This document shows positions 50,267 through 59,326 of a stretch of DNA of 64,000 nt, piece by piece; the first letter of the stretch is position 1; each line of letters starts with the position of its first letter. The stretch is from positions 1 through 64,000 of the forward strand of contig CAYVCQ010000025.1 of the NCBI GenBank assembly GCA_964450405.1. Reading direction: 5' to 3'. The notes below the pieces were generated by a model. The model saw only the letters and a program-made list of their open reading frames with translations. It did no database searches and was not told where the DNA came from. Both the position numbers and the translations under genes were made by a program. Origin of the DNA: WRGT01 sp964450405. Lineage in GTDB: Bacteria > Spirochaetota > UBA4802 > UBA5550.

Positions 50267-50971
50267 TCATCTGCTTCTTAATAGAATTTCCGCTTCCTTG
50301 AAAAATCCCGATTTTCTATAAATATCTATCAGTGCTTTTTTATAAAGCTGATTAAATCTGTCAGATTCATATGCCGTTTTAATGTAATACAGAGACTCTT
50401 CTTTTTTACCCTTTTTATCCAGATTTAGTCCCAGATAAAAATATATTTCAGGCAGCATAAAGGTATTGTTCTTTGCAAAGATAAGGCTTTTGTAAGACTC
50501 TTCGAATCTACCCTGCTTATACAAAGATACACCGTAATAAAAAGCTGTATTAACATTATTAAGCATAATCCCTTTATCATAAAAGAACAGAAGATCACCA
50601 AAATTGCCGGTGTAATACAGATTCTTTAAAATTTCCTCCAGGGTATCGCTATCCTGAGTACTTGAATCGGCAATTCCGGCGAAAAGCTCAGCCCCTTTTA
50701 AAGCATCTCCAAGTTTCAGATAATTGTATGCAGCAAGTTTTTTAAAATCTTTATTATCAGGATAAATTATTATCAGAGGGTTTAAAAATTTTTCTAATTC
50801 TTTATTCATTTTTTTATCATATTGCTGCTGAGCTTTGGTCAATAACTCGCTTTCGGTGTACATCTTATGGTAATAGATTTTCAAATAATTCAGATACACA
50901 CGGCTGCTATATTTAAACGAAATAAAAACCGTTGCAGAAAATATCAGCAATATAAACATAAACTTTTTCAT
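50267..50971 (-). CDS. Membrane-anchored TPR protein
   Basis: A 234-residue protein. The N-terminal hydrophobic segment (residues 3-18) is followed by a positively charged region and is probably an uncleaved anchor. From about residue 45 there are four or five TPR-like helix pairs (KKLAAYNYLKLGDALKGAELF, AFYYGVSLYKQGRFEESYKSL, PEIYFYLGLNLDKKGKKEESLYYIKTA). It is a scaffold for protein complexes on the periplasmic side. It converges with the preceding gene. Confidence 0.8.
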   Translation of the reverse strand: MKKFMFILLIFSATVFISFKYSSRVYLNYLKIYYHKMYTESELLTKAQQQYDKKMNKELEKFLNPLIIIYPDNKDFKKLAAYNYLKLGDALKGAELFAGIADSSTQDSDTLEEILKNLYYTGNFGDLLFFYDKGIMLNNVNTAFYYGVSLYKQGRFEESYKSLIFAKNNTFMLPEIYFYLGLNLDKKGKKEESLYYIKTAYESDRFNQLYKKALIDIYRKSGFFKEAEILLRSR

Positions 50972-51023
50972 TTTTTTTCCTCAAATTCAAGAATAACAAC
51001 AGATCAATATAACTAATACTAAT

Positions 51024-51049
51024 TTTACCTGCAGTTTTTGAGCAATTAC
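51024..51049 (+). repeat. Intergenic repeat family, copy D (partial)
   Basis: The block TTTTACCTGCAGTTTTTGAG plus CAATTAC matches the second half of copies A to C. The first half is missing. It lies in the divergent gap upstream of the LolA-like gene at 51178. A weaker look-alike, CCTCAACTTTGAACAATTAC, occurs near 47772, upstream of the SurA-N-like gene. Confidence 0.45.
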
Positions 51050-51177
51050 CACAAATCACTGAAAAAACTATATTTAATTCTTGAAATATATCAATATAAA
51101 AAATAATTTTACAAAAAATGAAAAAAATTTTATTTAAATACACTTTCGAGCGTACTTATTAATAAGGGAATAGAGAA

Positions 51178-51780
51178 ATGAAGAAAAGAGTTTTTGTAAT
51201 CACAATCATGTTGTTATCATTATGTGATTACTCATTTGCATTAACCGGTGATGAGGCATTATCCAGCTTCAGAGGAAGAATGAACAGTATCGGGAAATTA
51301 ACAGGAATTATCTCATGGTCACTTCCGTCAGGAGAGACCTACACAGGCAGTTTTAAATATATGAGTCCCGGAAAAATCTATATTAAATTCAGCAGCCCGG
51401 CAGGAAAAATTATAGTTTCAAATGGAAAAAGTTTATGGGTCTACGCCCCGGGAAGTAATATATGCGGTGTTCAGGATCTGGGCGGTGGCGGCTCCGGGGG
51501 GATTTCAGCCCTAACAACGGGTTATTTTGCAATTGTAACAGCTCAGGGTCCCGGCGGTTATACAATCAAACTGAAAAATAATGACAAATCCTATTCAGAA
51601 ATTATACTTATGGTGGACTCAACCTTCTTTTTAAAGAAGGCAATATTGAAATCAAAAGAGGGATCCTACAGCTTTTCAATATCTAATGTCAGTGCAAGCG
51701 CTGCAGTTATTCCAAGTATTTTTGATTTCAATGTACCATCAAATTCACAGGTAGTAAAAAATCCGCTCAATATAAAATGA
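51178..51780 (+). CDS. lolA: LolA family lipoprotein carrier
   Basis: A 200-residue exported protein with a signal peptide (1-21, ending SFA). The classical LolA pattern is present: LTGIISWSLPSGETYTGSF, KIYIKFSSPAGKIIVSNGKSLWVYAP and IILMVDSTFFLKKAIL. A glycine-rich loop (GGGGSGG) interrupts the middle. It is the most canonical of the three LolA-like proteins in the window. An outer-membrane barrel gene starts 10 bases after its stop. Confidence 0.85.
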   Translation: MKKRVFVITIMLLSLCDYSFALTGDEALSSFRGRMNSIGKLTGIISWSLPSGETYTGSFKYMSPGKIYIKFSSPAGKIIVSNGKSLWVYAPGSNICGVQDLGGGGSGGISALTTGYFAIVTAQGPGGYTIKLKNNDKSYSEIILMVDSTFFLKKAILKSKEGSYSFSISNVSASAAVIPSIFDFNVPSNSQVVKNPLNIK

Positions 51781-51790
51781 GGATATAATT

Positions 51791-52369
51791 TTGAAGAGAG
51801 CAAAAATTATAAAATTACTTTTTGTGCTCCTTTTATCAGCAAATGCTTTAAATGCACAGGAGATAAGAGAAGAGGAGAGTCTTAATTTTACATATTTAGG
51901 CCCTTCACTCTCATATGCCCGCAATCAGGTTAAATATACAGACTGGTTTGAAACTTCAACTGAAACAAAGAAAATGTCCGGATCTGTATATTCCGGCGGG
52001 TTAGCGCTTGATATTTTTGCGGATTCATTATGCGGCGATTTTCAGATGAAATATGCATACAATCAGCTGGACTTTACCTTAACATATCTGGAATTCTGCG
52101 TCAGCGGCAAATATTACTATCCGGTAACTCCATATTTATCTCTAGGCGGCGGACTCGGCTTATATCTTGAAACTCCTCCATCAAATAAAGATCACAACGG
52201 TGCTGCGGGTTTACAACTCCCTCTCTCAATCCTTGTTAGTCCATCTACAAATACAAAACTTTTTATCGACATTTTTGCACGATATGGAAGTTTTGCAATA
52301 GGTGAAAATACTGAATCAATCTCAGCGGGAGTAAATGTCGGATTCATCTTCAAAGTCGGAAGGATATAG
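51791..52369 (+). CDS. Small outer-membrane beta-barrel protein
   Basis: A 192-residue exported protein, start TTG at 51791 with GAGG about 8 bases upstream, signal peptide 1-23 (ending NALNAQ). The mature part has alternating aromatic strands (LNFTYLGPSLSYARNQ, YYYPVTPYLSLGGGLGLYLE, FIDIFARYGSFAIG, SAGVNVGFIFKV), typical of an eight-strand porin-like barrel. Coupled to the LolA gene upstream, and its 3' end overlaps the ComEC-like gene by 35 bases. Confidence 0.78.
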   Translation: MKRAKIIKLLFVLLLSANALNAQEIREEESLNFTYLGPSLSYARNQVKYTDWFETSTETKKMSGSVYSGGLALDIFADSLCGDFQMKYAYNQLDFTLTYLEFCVSGKYYYPVTPYLSLGGGLGLYLETPPSNKDHNGAAGLQLPLSILVSPSTNTKLFIDIFARYGSFAIGENTESISAGVNVGFIFKVGRI

Positions 52370-54239
52370 CAGCATTATTCAGGATGCGGCTGTTCCTTCA
52401 ACACCTCTCTGCTGCTTTATTGTTTTCATAATTCTTAAATCATACCTAAGTATAACCGGAATATACGGAACTATTTTTACATTTATTTTCTTTATACTAT
52501 TTGTTCTGACTTCAATTCTTACAATATATAAATACAGAAATTTGCTTAAAAATAAAAGGATACTATTCTTTTCAGCAACCATCGCTACTCTAATCTTTTT
52601 TATAATTTCTTTTCTGTTAGCAGATAAAATTGCTCAACTTAAATCAGATTTAAATCTCCCTGAATATATTGAGAATACTTCCATAACTGTTGAGAGCGTT
52701 ATTTTTAAACGCTATTCCTCAGAGATTTATTTCCATAAAACAGAAGATTCAGATGCTAAAATAAAAGGAATTCTCAACTTTCAGGGTGAGAATTATTACA
52801 GCAAAGGTGATCAGCTCTTCCTGCATAAAAAAATAAAAAAAATACCATCCGATAGTAAAATCCAATTTAACACCTATTTACTTTCTCGCGGTATTCACTT
52901 CACTGCAGATATATCAGAGAGTGACATTACAGTTATTAAAAAAAGTGAAATTGATTTTAAAACGTCTCTTCAAAAAACTCTTCTAGATAGAATTGATTTA
53001 CTATTCAAAACACCCACTGCCGGTCTCATCAAGGCACTTCTGACAGGTAACCAGAATTATGTAGAGAAAAAAATAATTTTAGAATACCGCAATTCCGGAG
53101 TGCTTCATTGTTTATCCGCCTCTGGAATGCATGTTGCAATATTTGCCGCAATACCGGCATTTCTCCTAATACCGTTTTTTAGAAAAAATATTGCAATGCT
53201 GGCCTCTCTAACAGCAATATTATTTTACCTGTTTATTACAGATATGCCGGTTTCACTACTTCGAGCTGTAATAATGTTTGGTTTTCTTTATCTGCAATTA
53301 CTCCTCTTCCGGAAAAGAAACGTATTCAATTATCTCATGCTCACATGTGCGGTGATACTTTACATTTCGCCCTGGGAGATTTTCAGTCCCGGTTTTCAGC
53401 TAAGTTTTGCGGCAACTGCCGGTATTCTGATATTTTATAAACAATACCGGTATTCACTTAAAGGTTTCCCTGCTGTCATAGCCGATACAACGGCAGTTAC
53501 TCTTTCAGCACAGATAGTTACGCTGCCTATTATTCTCTTTCACATGAACCAGGTCAATACCTCGGGATTAATTGCTAATATTATTATTATACCATTAATC
53601 ACTTTAATTATGGGGATGTCTATTTTTGTAATTATGCTCTCGTATATTTCATTTTCGGCTGCAGTTTTTGGCGGAGTAATAACACACCATATTTTTAGAC
53701 TAACTCTGTTTATTACAACTTTCATCTCAAATCTTGAGCTGAATTTCTATGTTTATAATTTAACAATACCACTTATTTTAATACTACTAATCAGTTTAAT
53801 ACCTCTAATTAATTCCAGGAGAAGTAAACAGCTGAAATTCTATCCCATACTTCTCTCTGCACTACTTTGTACAATATATCTGAAGAAAAATTATCAGTTT
53901 AACAGCAGCAGTTACATCATTACAAATAATAATTCTAAAGCCGAAATTACCAGAGAAGGCAAAAGGCAAAGTTTAAAGCTCAGTTTAGAAGAAGATTGCG
54001 ATATAGACAACATTCTACGTGAAGTAAAGACGAAAAATCCCGATATTAAAATCATTGAATTGTGCAATGATACAAGCTCCACCCTTGTCGCTTCAAAAAG
54101 AATAATGAATGATTATATGGTTGATGAATTCAGATTTAACAAAATCCCGGACTTAAATAATATGTTAAAAAAGATAATTTTTCAACTTGAAAAAGATAAT
54201 GTAATTGTAAAATTTACCAAAGAAAGTCTTCCTGATTAA
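52335..54239 (+). CDS. ComEC/Rec2-like membrane channel without metallo-hydrolase domain
   Basis: A 634-residue polytopic membrane protein. An N-terminal membrane and OB-like part (to about 200) precedes the ComEC core (about 220-500), with HCLSASGMHVAIFAAIPAF, MPVSLLRAVIMFGFLYLQ and SPGFQLSFAATAGILIFY. The C-terminal part (505-634) has no HxHxDH, so the metallo-beta-lactamase-like nuclease domain of full ComEC is absent. It is expected to pass single-stranded DNA across the inner membrane. The ATG at 52335 lies inside the barrel gene. Confidence 0.88.
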   Translation: MSDSSSKSEGYSSIIQDAAVPSTPLCCFIVFIILKSYLSITGIYGTIFTFIFFILFVLTSILTIYKYRNLLKNKRILFFSATIATLIFFIISFLLADKIAQLKSDLNLPEYIENTSITVESVIFKRYSSEIYFHKTEDSDAKIKGILNFQGENYYSKGDQLFLHKKIKKIPSDSKIQFNTYLLSRGIHFTADISESDITVIKKSEIDFKTSLQKTLLDRIDLLFKTPTAGLIKALLTGNQNYVEKKIILEYRNSGVLHCLSASGMHVAIFAAIPAFLLIPFFRKNIAMLASLTAILFYLFITDMPVSLLRAVIMFGFLYLQLLLFRKRNVFNYLMLTCAVILYISPWEIFSPGFQLSFAATAGILIFYKQYRYSLKGFPAVIADTTAVTLSAQIVTLPIILFHMNQVNTSGLIANIIIIPLITLIMGMSIFVIMLSYISFSAAVFGGVITHHIFRLTLFITTFISNLELNFYVYNLTIPLILILLISLIPLINSRRSKQLKFYPILLSALLCTIYLKKNYQFNSSSYIITNNNSKAEITREGKRQSLKLSLEEDCDIDNILREVKTKNPDIKIIELCNDTSSTLVASKRIMNDYMVDEFRFNKIPDLNNMLKKIIFQLEKDNVIVKFTKESLPD

Positions 54240-54495
54240 ATAGTAACTCATAAGTAAATAGCTTAATATTATTAAATACAATGCTTTCTTGTGAATTTTT
54301 TCTCTTCCGCGAAAACGGCGCGGTTGGTGACTACTAAGCTATATTTCAAGGTTTACTTGAAAATTAACACAAAAAATATATACCCATCATCTTCGACTTA
54401 CCTGATATATATTTTTTATTAGTTTTTGCATCATTTTGTATAGCCAGAAAATTACATTAAATATAAAATAACTACTAAATAGAAAAGTCGATATT

Positions 54496-56025
54496 TTGCA
54501 CGAATACGCCGATATTAATAATGATATAATAAATATGATAACTATAGATAATAAAAAATACGCCGAAAAAATCTTAAGTGGTGAAGAAGTAACGTTCTCC
54601 TTTAGATTCATTGACGAAAGATCACTTATCCTTATCAATACACTGATTCTCAGAATTTTATCAGCGCAGGGAAATATCTTTCTTCTTGAAACATTAATTA
54701 CAATTATTCGTGAAATTGTATTCAATGCTTTTAAAGCTAATCTGAAAAGAATTTATTTTGATAATTCGGGTATTGATATTAATGACAGTTCAAAATATCT
54801 GCAAATCATGCAGAATTTTAAAGAAGATTACCTCTACAACCTTGAAGAAATAGAATCAGAAGTAACCACAAATCAGAACTATTATATACAGATAACTTTT
54901 GAACAAAAAGACGGAATTCTCGAAATTTCTGTCTTTAACAATGTTAAGATAGTGAAAGAAGAATACGACCGGATCATGTCAAGAATTCAACAGTCAAAGA
55001 TATCCAATAATCTTGCAGAGGCTTATAACGACGTATATGATCCCACCGAGGGAGCAGGTCTCGGGCTTGTGCTCATGGTGTTTCTAATGAAAAATTCAGG
55101 CATAGGCGCCGACAATTTATCCATCCTACATGATTCCAACGGAATCACAGTGAGTGTAAAAATTCCAAAGCAGCTGAAAGAGGAAATTATAGTTTCCGAC
55201 GTCAAGAAAAGAATTCTTGATGATGTCGACTCCTTACCGACATTTCCGGAAAACATCATTGAACTTCAGCAGCTTTGCAACAAAAAAGATGTTTCAATTG
55301 ATGAAATCTCATCACGGATTTCCCGTGATCCGGCGCTTACAGCAGATGTAATCAAACTATCTAATTCTGCAGGATTTGTTCCGGGGAAGAAAATCTTTAC
55401 AATCAAAGAAGCGGTAAAGATTATCGGACTAAAAAATCTTTACCTTATTCTAACTGCCAGCACTGTAAAAAAAATTCTCGGAAATAAATATAAAAAATTT
55501 GAACTGATTTGGGAACACTGCGTACGTGTGGCTTATTATTGCCGTCAGATAGCAAAACTTAAAAATTTAGGAAATATTTCCGATTCTGCTTTTATTACAG
55601 GTTTGCTTCATGATATTGGAAAAATTGTCCTTCTCTCTACCGATGAAGCCATCATACACACAATATCAGAGATAACAAAAAATAAACAACTGCGATCTTC
55701 TTCCATTCTTGAAGAGATATCAATTGGAATAAGTCATGCAGAAATAGGTGGACTTATAGCTGAAAAATGGAATTTTCCCGATGACCTGAAAATTCCTATT
55801 TCCAATCATCACTCCCCTCTCAATTCTGAACCGGCATATAGAGACCTGACATACATTGTCTATTTTGCCAACATGCTTTGCGGAGTTGAAATCAGTAAAT
55901 ATAACTATTATTATATCGAAACTGAAATCTTAAACTGGTTTAAAATAAAAACGATAGAAGAACTTCAGACATTTCACCAGAAGTTAAAAAACAGTTATAA
56001 TGATCATCAGAAATCGCCGGGTTAA
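54496..56025 (+). CDS. GHKL-ATPase-like and HDOD domain signalling protein
   Basis: A 509-residue cytosolic protein. The N-terminal half looks like a GHKL ATPase: N-box REIVFNAFKANLKR (72-85) and G-box TEGAGLGLVL (184-193), but the usual DxGxG between them reads VFNNVKI, so nucleotide use is uncertain. An HDOD domain covers about 235-445 (LPTFPENIIELQQL, ISRDPALTADVIKLSNSA, TGLLHDIGKIVLL). I use the TTG at 54496; an in-frame ATG at 54538 is possible. It is followed 6 bases later by the DUF115 gene. Confidence 0.78.
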   Translation: MHEYADINNDIINMITIDNKKYAEKILSGEEVTFSFRFIDERSLILINTLILRILSAQGNIFLLETLITIIREIVFNAFKANLKRIYFDNSGIDINDSSKYLQIMQNFKEDYLYNLEEIESEVTTNQNYYIQITFEQKDGILEISVFNNVKIVKEEYDRIMSRIQQSKISNNLAEAYNDVYDPTEGAGLGLVLMVFLMKNSGIGADNLSILHDSNGITVSVKIPKQLKEEIIVSDVKKRILDDVDSLPTFPENIIELQQLCNKKDVSIDEISSRISRDPALTADVIKLSNSAGFVPGKKIFTIKEAVKIIGLKNLYLILTASTVKKILGNKYKKFELIWEHCVRVAYYCRQIAKLKNLGNISDSAFITGLLHDIGKIVLLSTDEAIIHTISEITKNKQLRSSSILEEISIGISHAEIGGLIAEKWNFPDDLKIPISNHHSPLNSEPAYRDLTYIVYFANMLCGVEISKYNYYYIETEILNWFKIKTIEELQTFHQKLKNSYNDHQKSPG

Positions 56026-56031
56026 CAGGAG

Positions 56032-57741
56032 ATGCTTGAATATTTATTAAGTGATGCAAAGAATGGATTTAAAACACTCTCCGTTGTAAATAAAGATAAC
56101 GGTAAAGAAATTAAACTCCATTCAGCCTATGATCCGGTAAAAGAGGCTGAGAGAAGTATTGATGCCTTTGATAAGGGTAAATCATCAATAATAATGGTAT
56201 CCGGAATAGCTCTGGCATATCACCTGAAATTCCTTAAAATAAAGTATCCTGAAATAAAAATCATTGCACTTGAGAAAGAAAAAGAAATTCTCAACATCTG
56301 CAGCAGAATATTTCCCGAGTCGCTCACTGGAATTGATATAATAAACTCCCCCGAAGAACTTGCAGTAATTTTTGAGACAATGGATCTTGCAGATTTTAAA
56401 GGGATTGCTCATTATATACATAAACCATCGTACCAGCTCAATCCTGAATTTTATGAAAACATATTAAACAGTATTAAGCTGCTTATTTCCTCGCGAATTA
56501 GTGACCTCCTAACCCGATTCGAGTTTGAGGAAAAATGGATTGAAAACATTTTTAAGAATTTAAAACATTTGAAGAATTCGACAAGTGTTTCCAGGCTATT
56601 CGGAAAATTTCAGGGATACCCTGGAGTAATTGTTTCTGCCGGACCTTCTCTCAAAAATAATATAAGAGAATTAGAAAAATTAAAAAGTAAAGCTGTAATA
56701 GTAGCTGTTGATACCTCATTTAAAGTTTTAGATAAATACAATATTAAACCTCATTTTGTGCTAACACTTGATGCCCAGAAATACAGTTTTAAACATTTTA
56801 CAGGTGTGAGAGCTGATAAAACAATACTGATCGCCGATATTGTCAGCTGTCCTTCTATACTGAACTCATATTCCGGAAGAAAAATTATCAGCACAACTTC
56901 AAAATATTATCAGGATTCCAACGGTAATATAGTAAGGGAAACAACCCCGGTGATCGACTGGATCGAAAAAAAAGGAGAGCCATTCGGAGATGTGCAATCA
57001 GGCGGGTCTGTAGCGACAAGTGCATTCGACCTTCTTCTTAACATGGGTTGTGATCCGATTATACTGATTGGACAGGATCTGGCATATTCAGGAAGAGAGT
57101 ATCATTGCAGCGGCACATATCATAATGATGACTGGATTCCGAAAATGAATAGAGTAAGTAATCTCGATACAATCAATCAGAATATAATAAGAAAAAGAAA
57201 AATAAAATATGTTAAGAAATATGGAAATAGCGGGACAGTGATTTCTGATTTTGTATTTGACCTGTATAAATCCTGGTTCGAAGATTCAGCTGGAAGAGTA
57301 TCCGTCTCGGTAATAAATTCTACCGGAGGAGGATCAAGCATCGGTAATACTACCGAAATGAATCTAATTGATGCTGTAACTAAAAAAAACAGAAATCTAT
57401 CCGACCCTTCATTAATTATTGAACAAATACTTTCCGAAACACCTGATAATGATATATCCGGAATAAAAAATGCAATACTAAGCGGATATAACAGACTAAA
57501 TAAGATTATTGATTTAACCGAATCAGACAATCCGGAAGAAAGAATTATTGATAAAATAAATGCGCTACTTGATGATGATGATACTAACTCATTATTAAAA
57601 CCTCTAATGAGAAAATCTCATTTTTATGTCTCAAGACATGCTTTTGAAACAGATAAAGCTAAAGATATAATATATAACGATGTAAAACTATCATCCCGTA
57701 AAATGAAAGAAATTCTTCTGGCGTCTGGAATGATTGAATAA
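56032..57741 (+). CDS. DUF115 (MptE-like) motility-accessory glycosyltransferase-type protein
   Basis: A 569-residue protein of the DUF115/6-hydroxymethylpterin pyrophosphokinase MptE-like family. Signatures are YPGVIVSAGPSLKNNIREL (about 200-218), AVDTSFKVLDKYNIKPHFV, FGDVQSGGSVATSAFDLL and PIILIGQDLAYSGREYH. Homologues (Maf proteins) act in flagellin glycosylation in Campylobacter, Helicobacter and other flagellates. It is cytosolic. It follows the GHKL-HDOD gene by 6 bases and is separated from the next gene by a perfect 21-bp terminator hairpin. Confidence 0.88.
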   Translation: MLEYLLSDAKNGFKTLSVVNKDNGKEIKLHSAYDPVKEAERSIDAFDKGKSSIIMVSGIALAYHLKFLKIKYPEIKIIALEKEKEILNICSRIFPESLTGIDIINSPEELAVIFETMDLADFKGIAHYIHKPSYQLNPEFYENILNSIKLLISSRISDLLTRFEFEEKWIENIFKNLKHLKNSTSVSRLFGKFQGYPGVIVSAGPSLKNNIRELEKLKSKAVIVAVDTSFKVLDKYNIKPHFVLTLDAQKYSFKHFTGVRADKTILIADIVSCPSILNSYSGRKIISTTSKYYQDSNGNIVRETTPVIDWIEKKGEPFGDVQSGGSVATSAFDLLLNMGCDPIILIGQDLAYSGREYHCSGTYHNDDWIPKMNRVSNLDTINQNIIRKRKIKYVKKYGNSGTVISDFVFDLYKSWFEDSAGRVSVSVINSTGGGSSIGNTTEMNLIDAVTKKNRNLSDPSLIIEQILSETPDNDISGIKNAILSGYNRLNKIIDLTESDNPEERIIDKINALLDDDDTNSLLKPLMRKSHFYVSRHAFETDKAKDIIYNDVKLSSRKMKEILLASGMIE

Positions 57742-57762
57742 TTTATATTTTAAAAACACTTT

Positions 57763-57815
57763 AAAGACTTTATGAAGAGTAAAAATAAATTTACTCTTCA
57801 TAAAGTCTTTTATAA
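57763..57815 (+). terminator. Perfect 21-bp stem terminator inside the DUF115 locus
   Basis: Bases 57763-57783 pair without mismatch with 57790-57810 around the loop AATAAA, followed by T-rich sequence. The A/T-rich flanks allow function in either direction. An apparent start codon at 57772 falls within the stem and is rejected for this reason. Confidence 0.88.
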
Positions 57816-57840
57816 AAAAATAGTTAATAAAGGGTTCGAT

Positions 57841-58662
57841 ATGAAATTTACTATACCATATATTTTAATACTACTTCTTCTTTCGCTCAATACAGCATCA
57901 GGAAGTTCAGCTTCACGTATTGATTGGATCGAAAGTCAGGTTAAATCTTCCGGAAACAGCAGCATGGCGATTGATGAGCAGGGTTTGCCGGTAGATATGG
58001 AAACCGGAAAGCAGTTGTCAATTTCTGATGCAAGAAATATCTCCTACGAAAGAGCAAAAGAGAAGGCTCTGATTGATGCAATAAATATCATCAACGAAAT
58101 ACAGGTCGATAATGAAAAAAAAATAAGAGATCTTATACGAAGTGATTCAATTGTTAGACAGAATATAACCAGAATTCTTGAGGAGAATTCCAGATATAAA
58201 GATAAACCAGCCGGTTACCTCTCCTCATCTTGTGAACTTGAATTTAATTTAGGCTATCTGTTAACAGCAATTAATTACAATTTTCCATACGACCCCTTCC
58301 CTGTTCGGGAAGATATTGATATTTCAACGATGTATACTTCGTTAATTATCGATGTGAGAGGTTTAAATATAAAACCAATGCTCATTCCATCGATTCTCAA
58401 TGAAAACGGTCTTGAAATTTATAACAAAAATTATATTAAACCGGCTGATGCAGTTAAATACAATCCTGTATCATATGTTTATAGTGAAAAAGACGCAATT
58501 AAACATAAAAAAGCAGGTAAACATCCACTATTTTGTGCAGCATTAAAGAATATGAATGGTAATCCAGTCATTTCTGATAATGATATAAAAAAGATGTTCA
58601 GCAACAAAAAAAATATTGAATATTTAAGCAAATGCAGAGTAATATTTATAATAGACAGGTGA
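57841..58662 (+). CDS. Exported protein of unknown function, LPP20-like end
   Basis: A 273-residue protein. The start at 57841 gives an immediate signal peptide (MKFTIPYILILLLLSLNTAS). Residues about 60-120 are helical (AREKA-type stretch, ISYERAKEKALIDAINII). Residues about 155-270, with SLIIDVRGLNIKPMLIPSIL and a HPLFCAALKN block, recall LPP20/FlgP-like secreted proteins, which often serve flagellar motility; this is an inference from pattern memory. The next gene begins 4 bases after its stop. Confidence 0.7.
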   Translation: MKFTIPYILILLLLSLNTASGSSASRIDWIESQVKSSGNSSMAIDEQGLPVDMETGKQLSISDARNISYERAKEKALIDAINIINEIQVDNEKKIRDLIRSDSIVRQNITRILEENSRYKDKPAGYLSSSCELEFNLGYLLTAINYNFPYDPFPVREDIDISTMYTSLIIDVRGLNIKPMLIPSILNENGLEIYNKNYIKPADAVKYNPVSYVYSEKDAIKHKKAGKHPLFCAALKNMNGNPVISDNDIKKMFSNKKNIEYLSKCRVIFIIDR

Positions 58663-58666
58663 AGGT

Positions 58667-59326
58667 ATGAATCCAGTTCTTAAACTATTAACAGCAGCCA
58701 TCATTGCTATAAATAATCTTATTGATTCCTTGAGTCTTAAAACACTCGAAAGTATAAGGAGAGGTTTCTTTTTCTTTATATTCATCCTGTGTATTGTAGG
58801 AATTTTCATCGGATATAATATGGGAACAAAATCAGCAAGAATAAAAAGTGATCCTCTGGCAGAATTTGTTAATGATACATTTAAAATCGACATCAACAAA
58901 GAGAGAACCAACGGTGATTTTTCGGATATGCTTGAAAGTGAAATTGTAAATGAATCGCCGATGAATAACTTTAATAAATCAACATTCTCCACTAGAGAAA
59001 CCCTGAACCCGGAATTAAATAAAGCTGTCATTGAGTCTCAGAATAAGATTCCAGAGCCGGATGTTCTTGATAAACCATTCAAACCTGAAACTCCAATCGA
59101 TGAAAAATTCAACGCCGACCAGACTAAAAATGATCAATCAGTAAAAGTACTTGATAAATCATTCAATGAAAATAAATCTGAAAATATCATTTTTAAAAAT
59201 GATGATATCAAGAATAAGACTCCTGAAAAAATTAAAGATGACAAGAATGTAATTCAAATTCTTGAAAAAAATAAAAAGACAACTCCCGAACCTATAAAAA
59301 AAGATACCGGAATTATAAATAGATGA
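58667..59326 (+). CDS. Single-span membrane protein with a long disordered tail
   Basis: A 219-residue protein. One membrane helix (about 34-51, FFFFIFILCIVGIFIGY) follows a 30-residue amphipathic N-terminus. The remaining 160 residues are polar, rich in Lys, Asn, Asp and Pro, and low in complexity, with no recognised domain. It overlaps the next gene by 4 bases (ATGA), so translation is coupled. Probably an envelope linker or adaptor in the DUF115 locus. Confidence 0.65.
   Translation: MNPVLKLLTAAIIAINNLIDSLSLKTLESIRRGFFFFIFILCIVGIFIGYNMGTKSARIKSDPLAEFVNDTFKIDINKERTNGDFSDMLESEIVNESPMNNFNKSTFSTRETLNPELNKAVIESQNKIPEPDVLDKPFKPETPIDEKFNADQTKNDQSVKVLDKSFNENKSENIIFKNDDIKNKTPEKIKDDKNVIQILEKNKKTTPEPIKKDTGIINR

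Noticed and set aside
57772..57840. Upstream start giving a longer exported protein
   Set aside because: The start lies within the perfect terminator stem and adds a charged 23-residue extension before a signal peptide that fits better when N-terminal.
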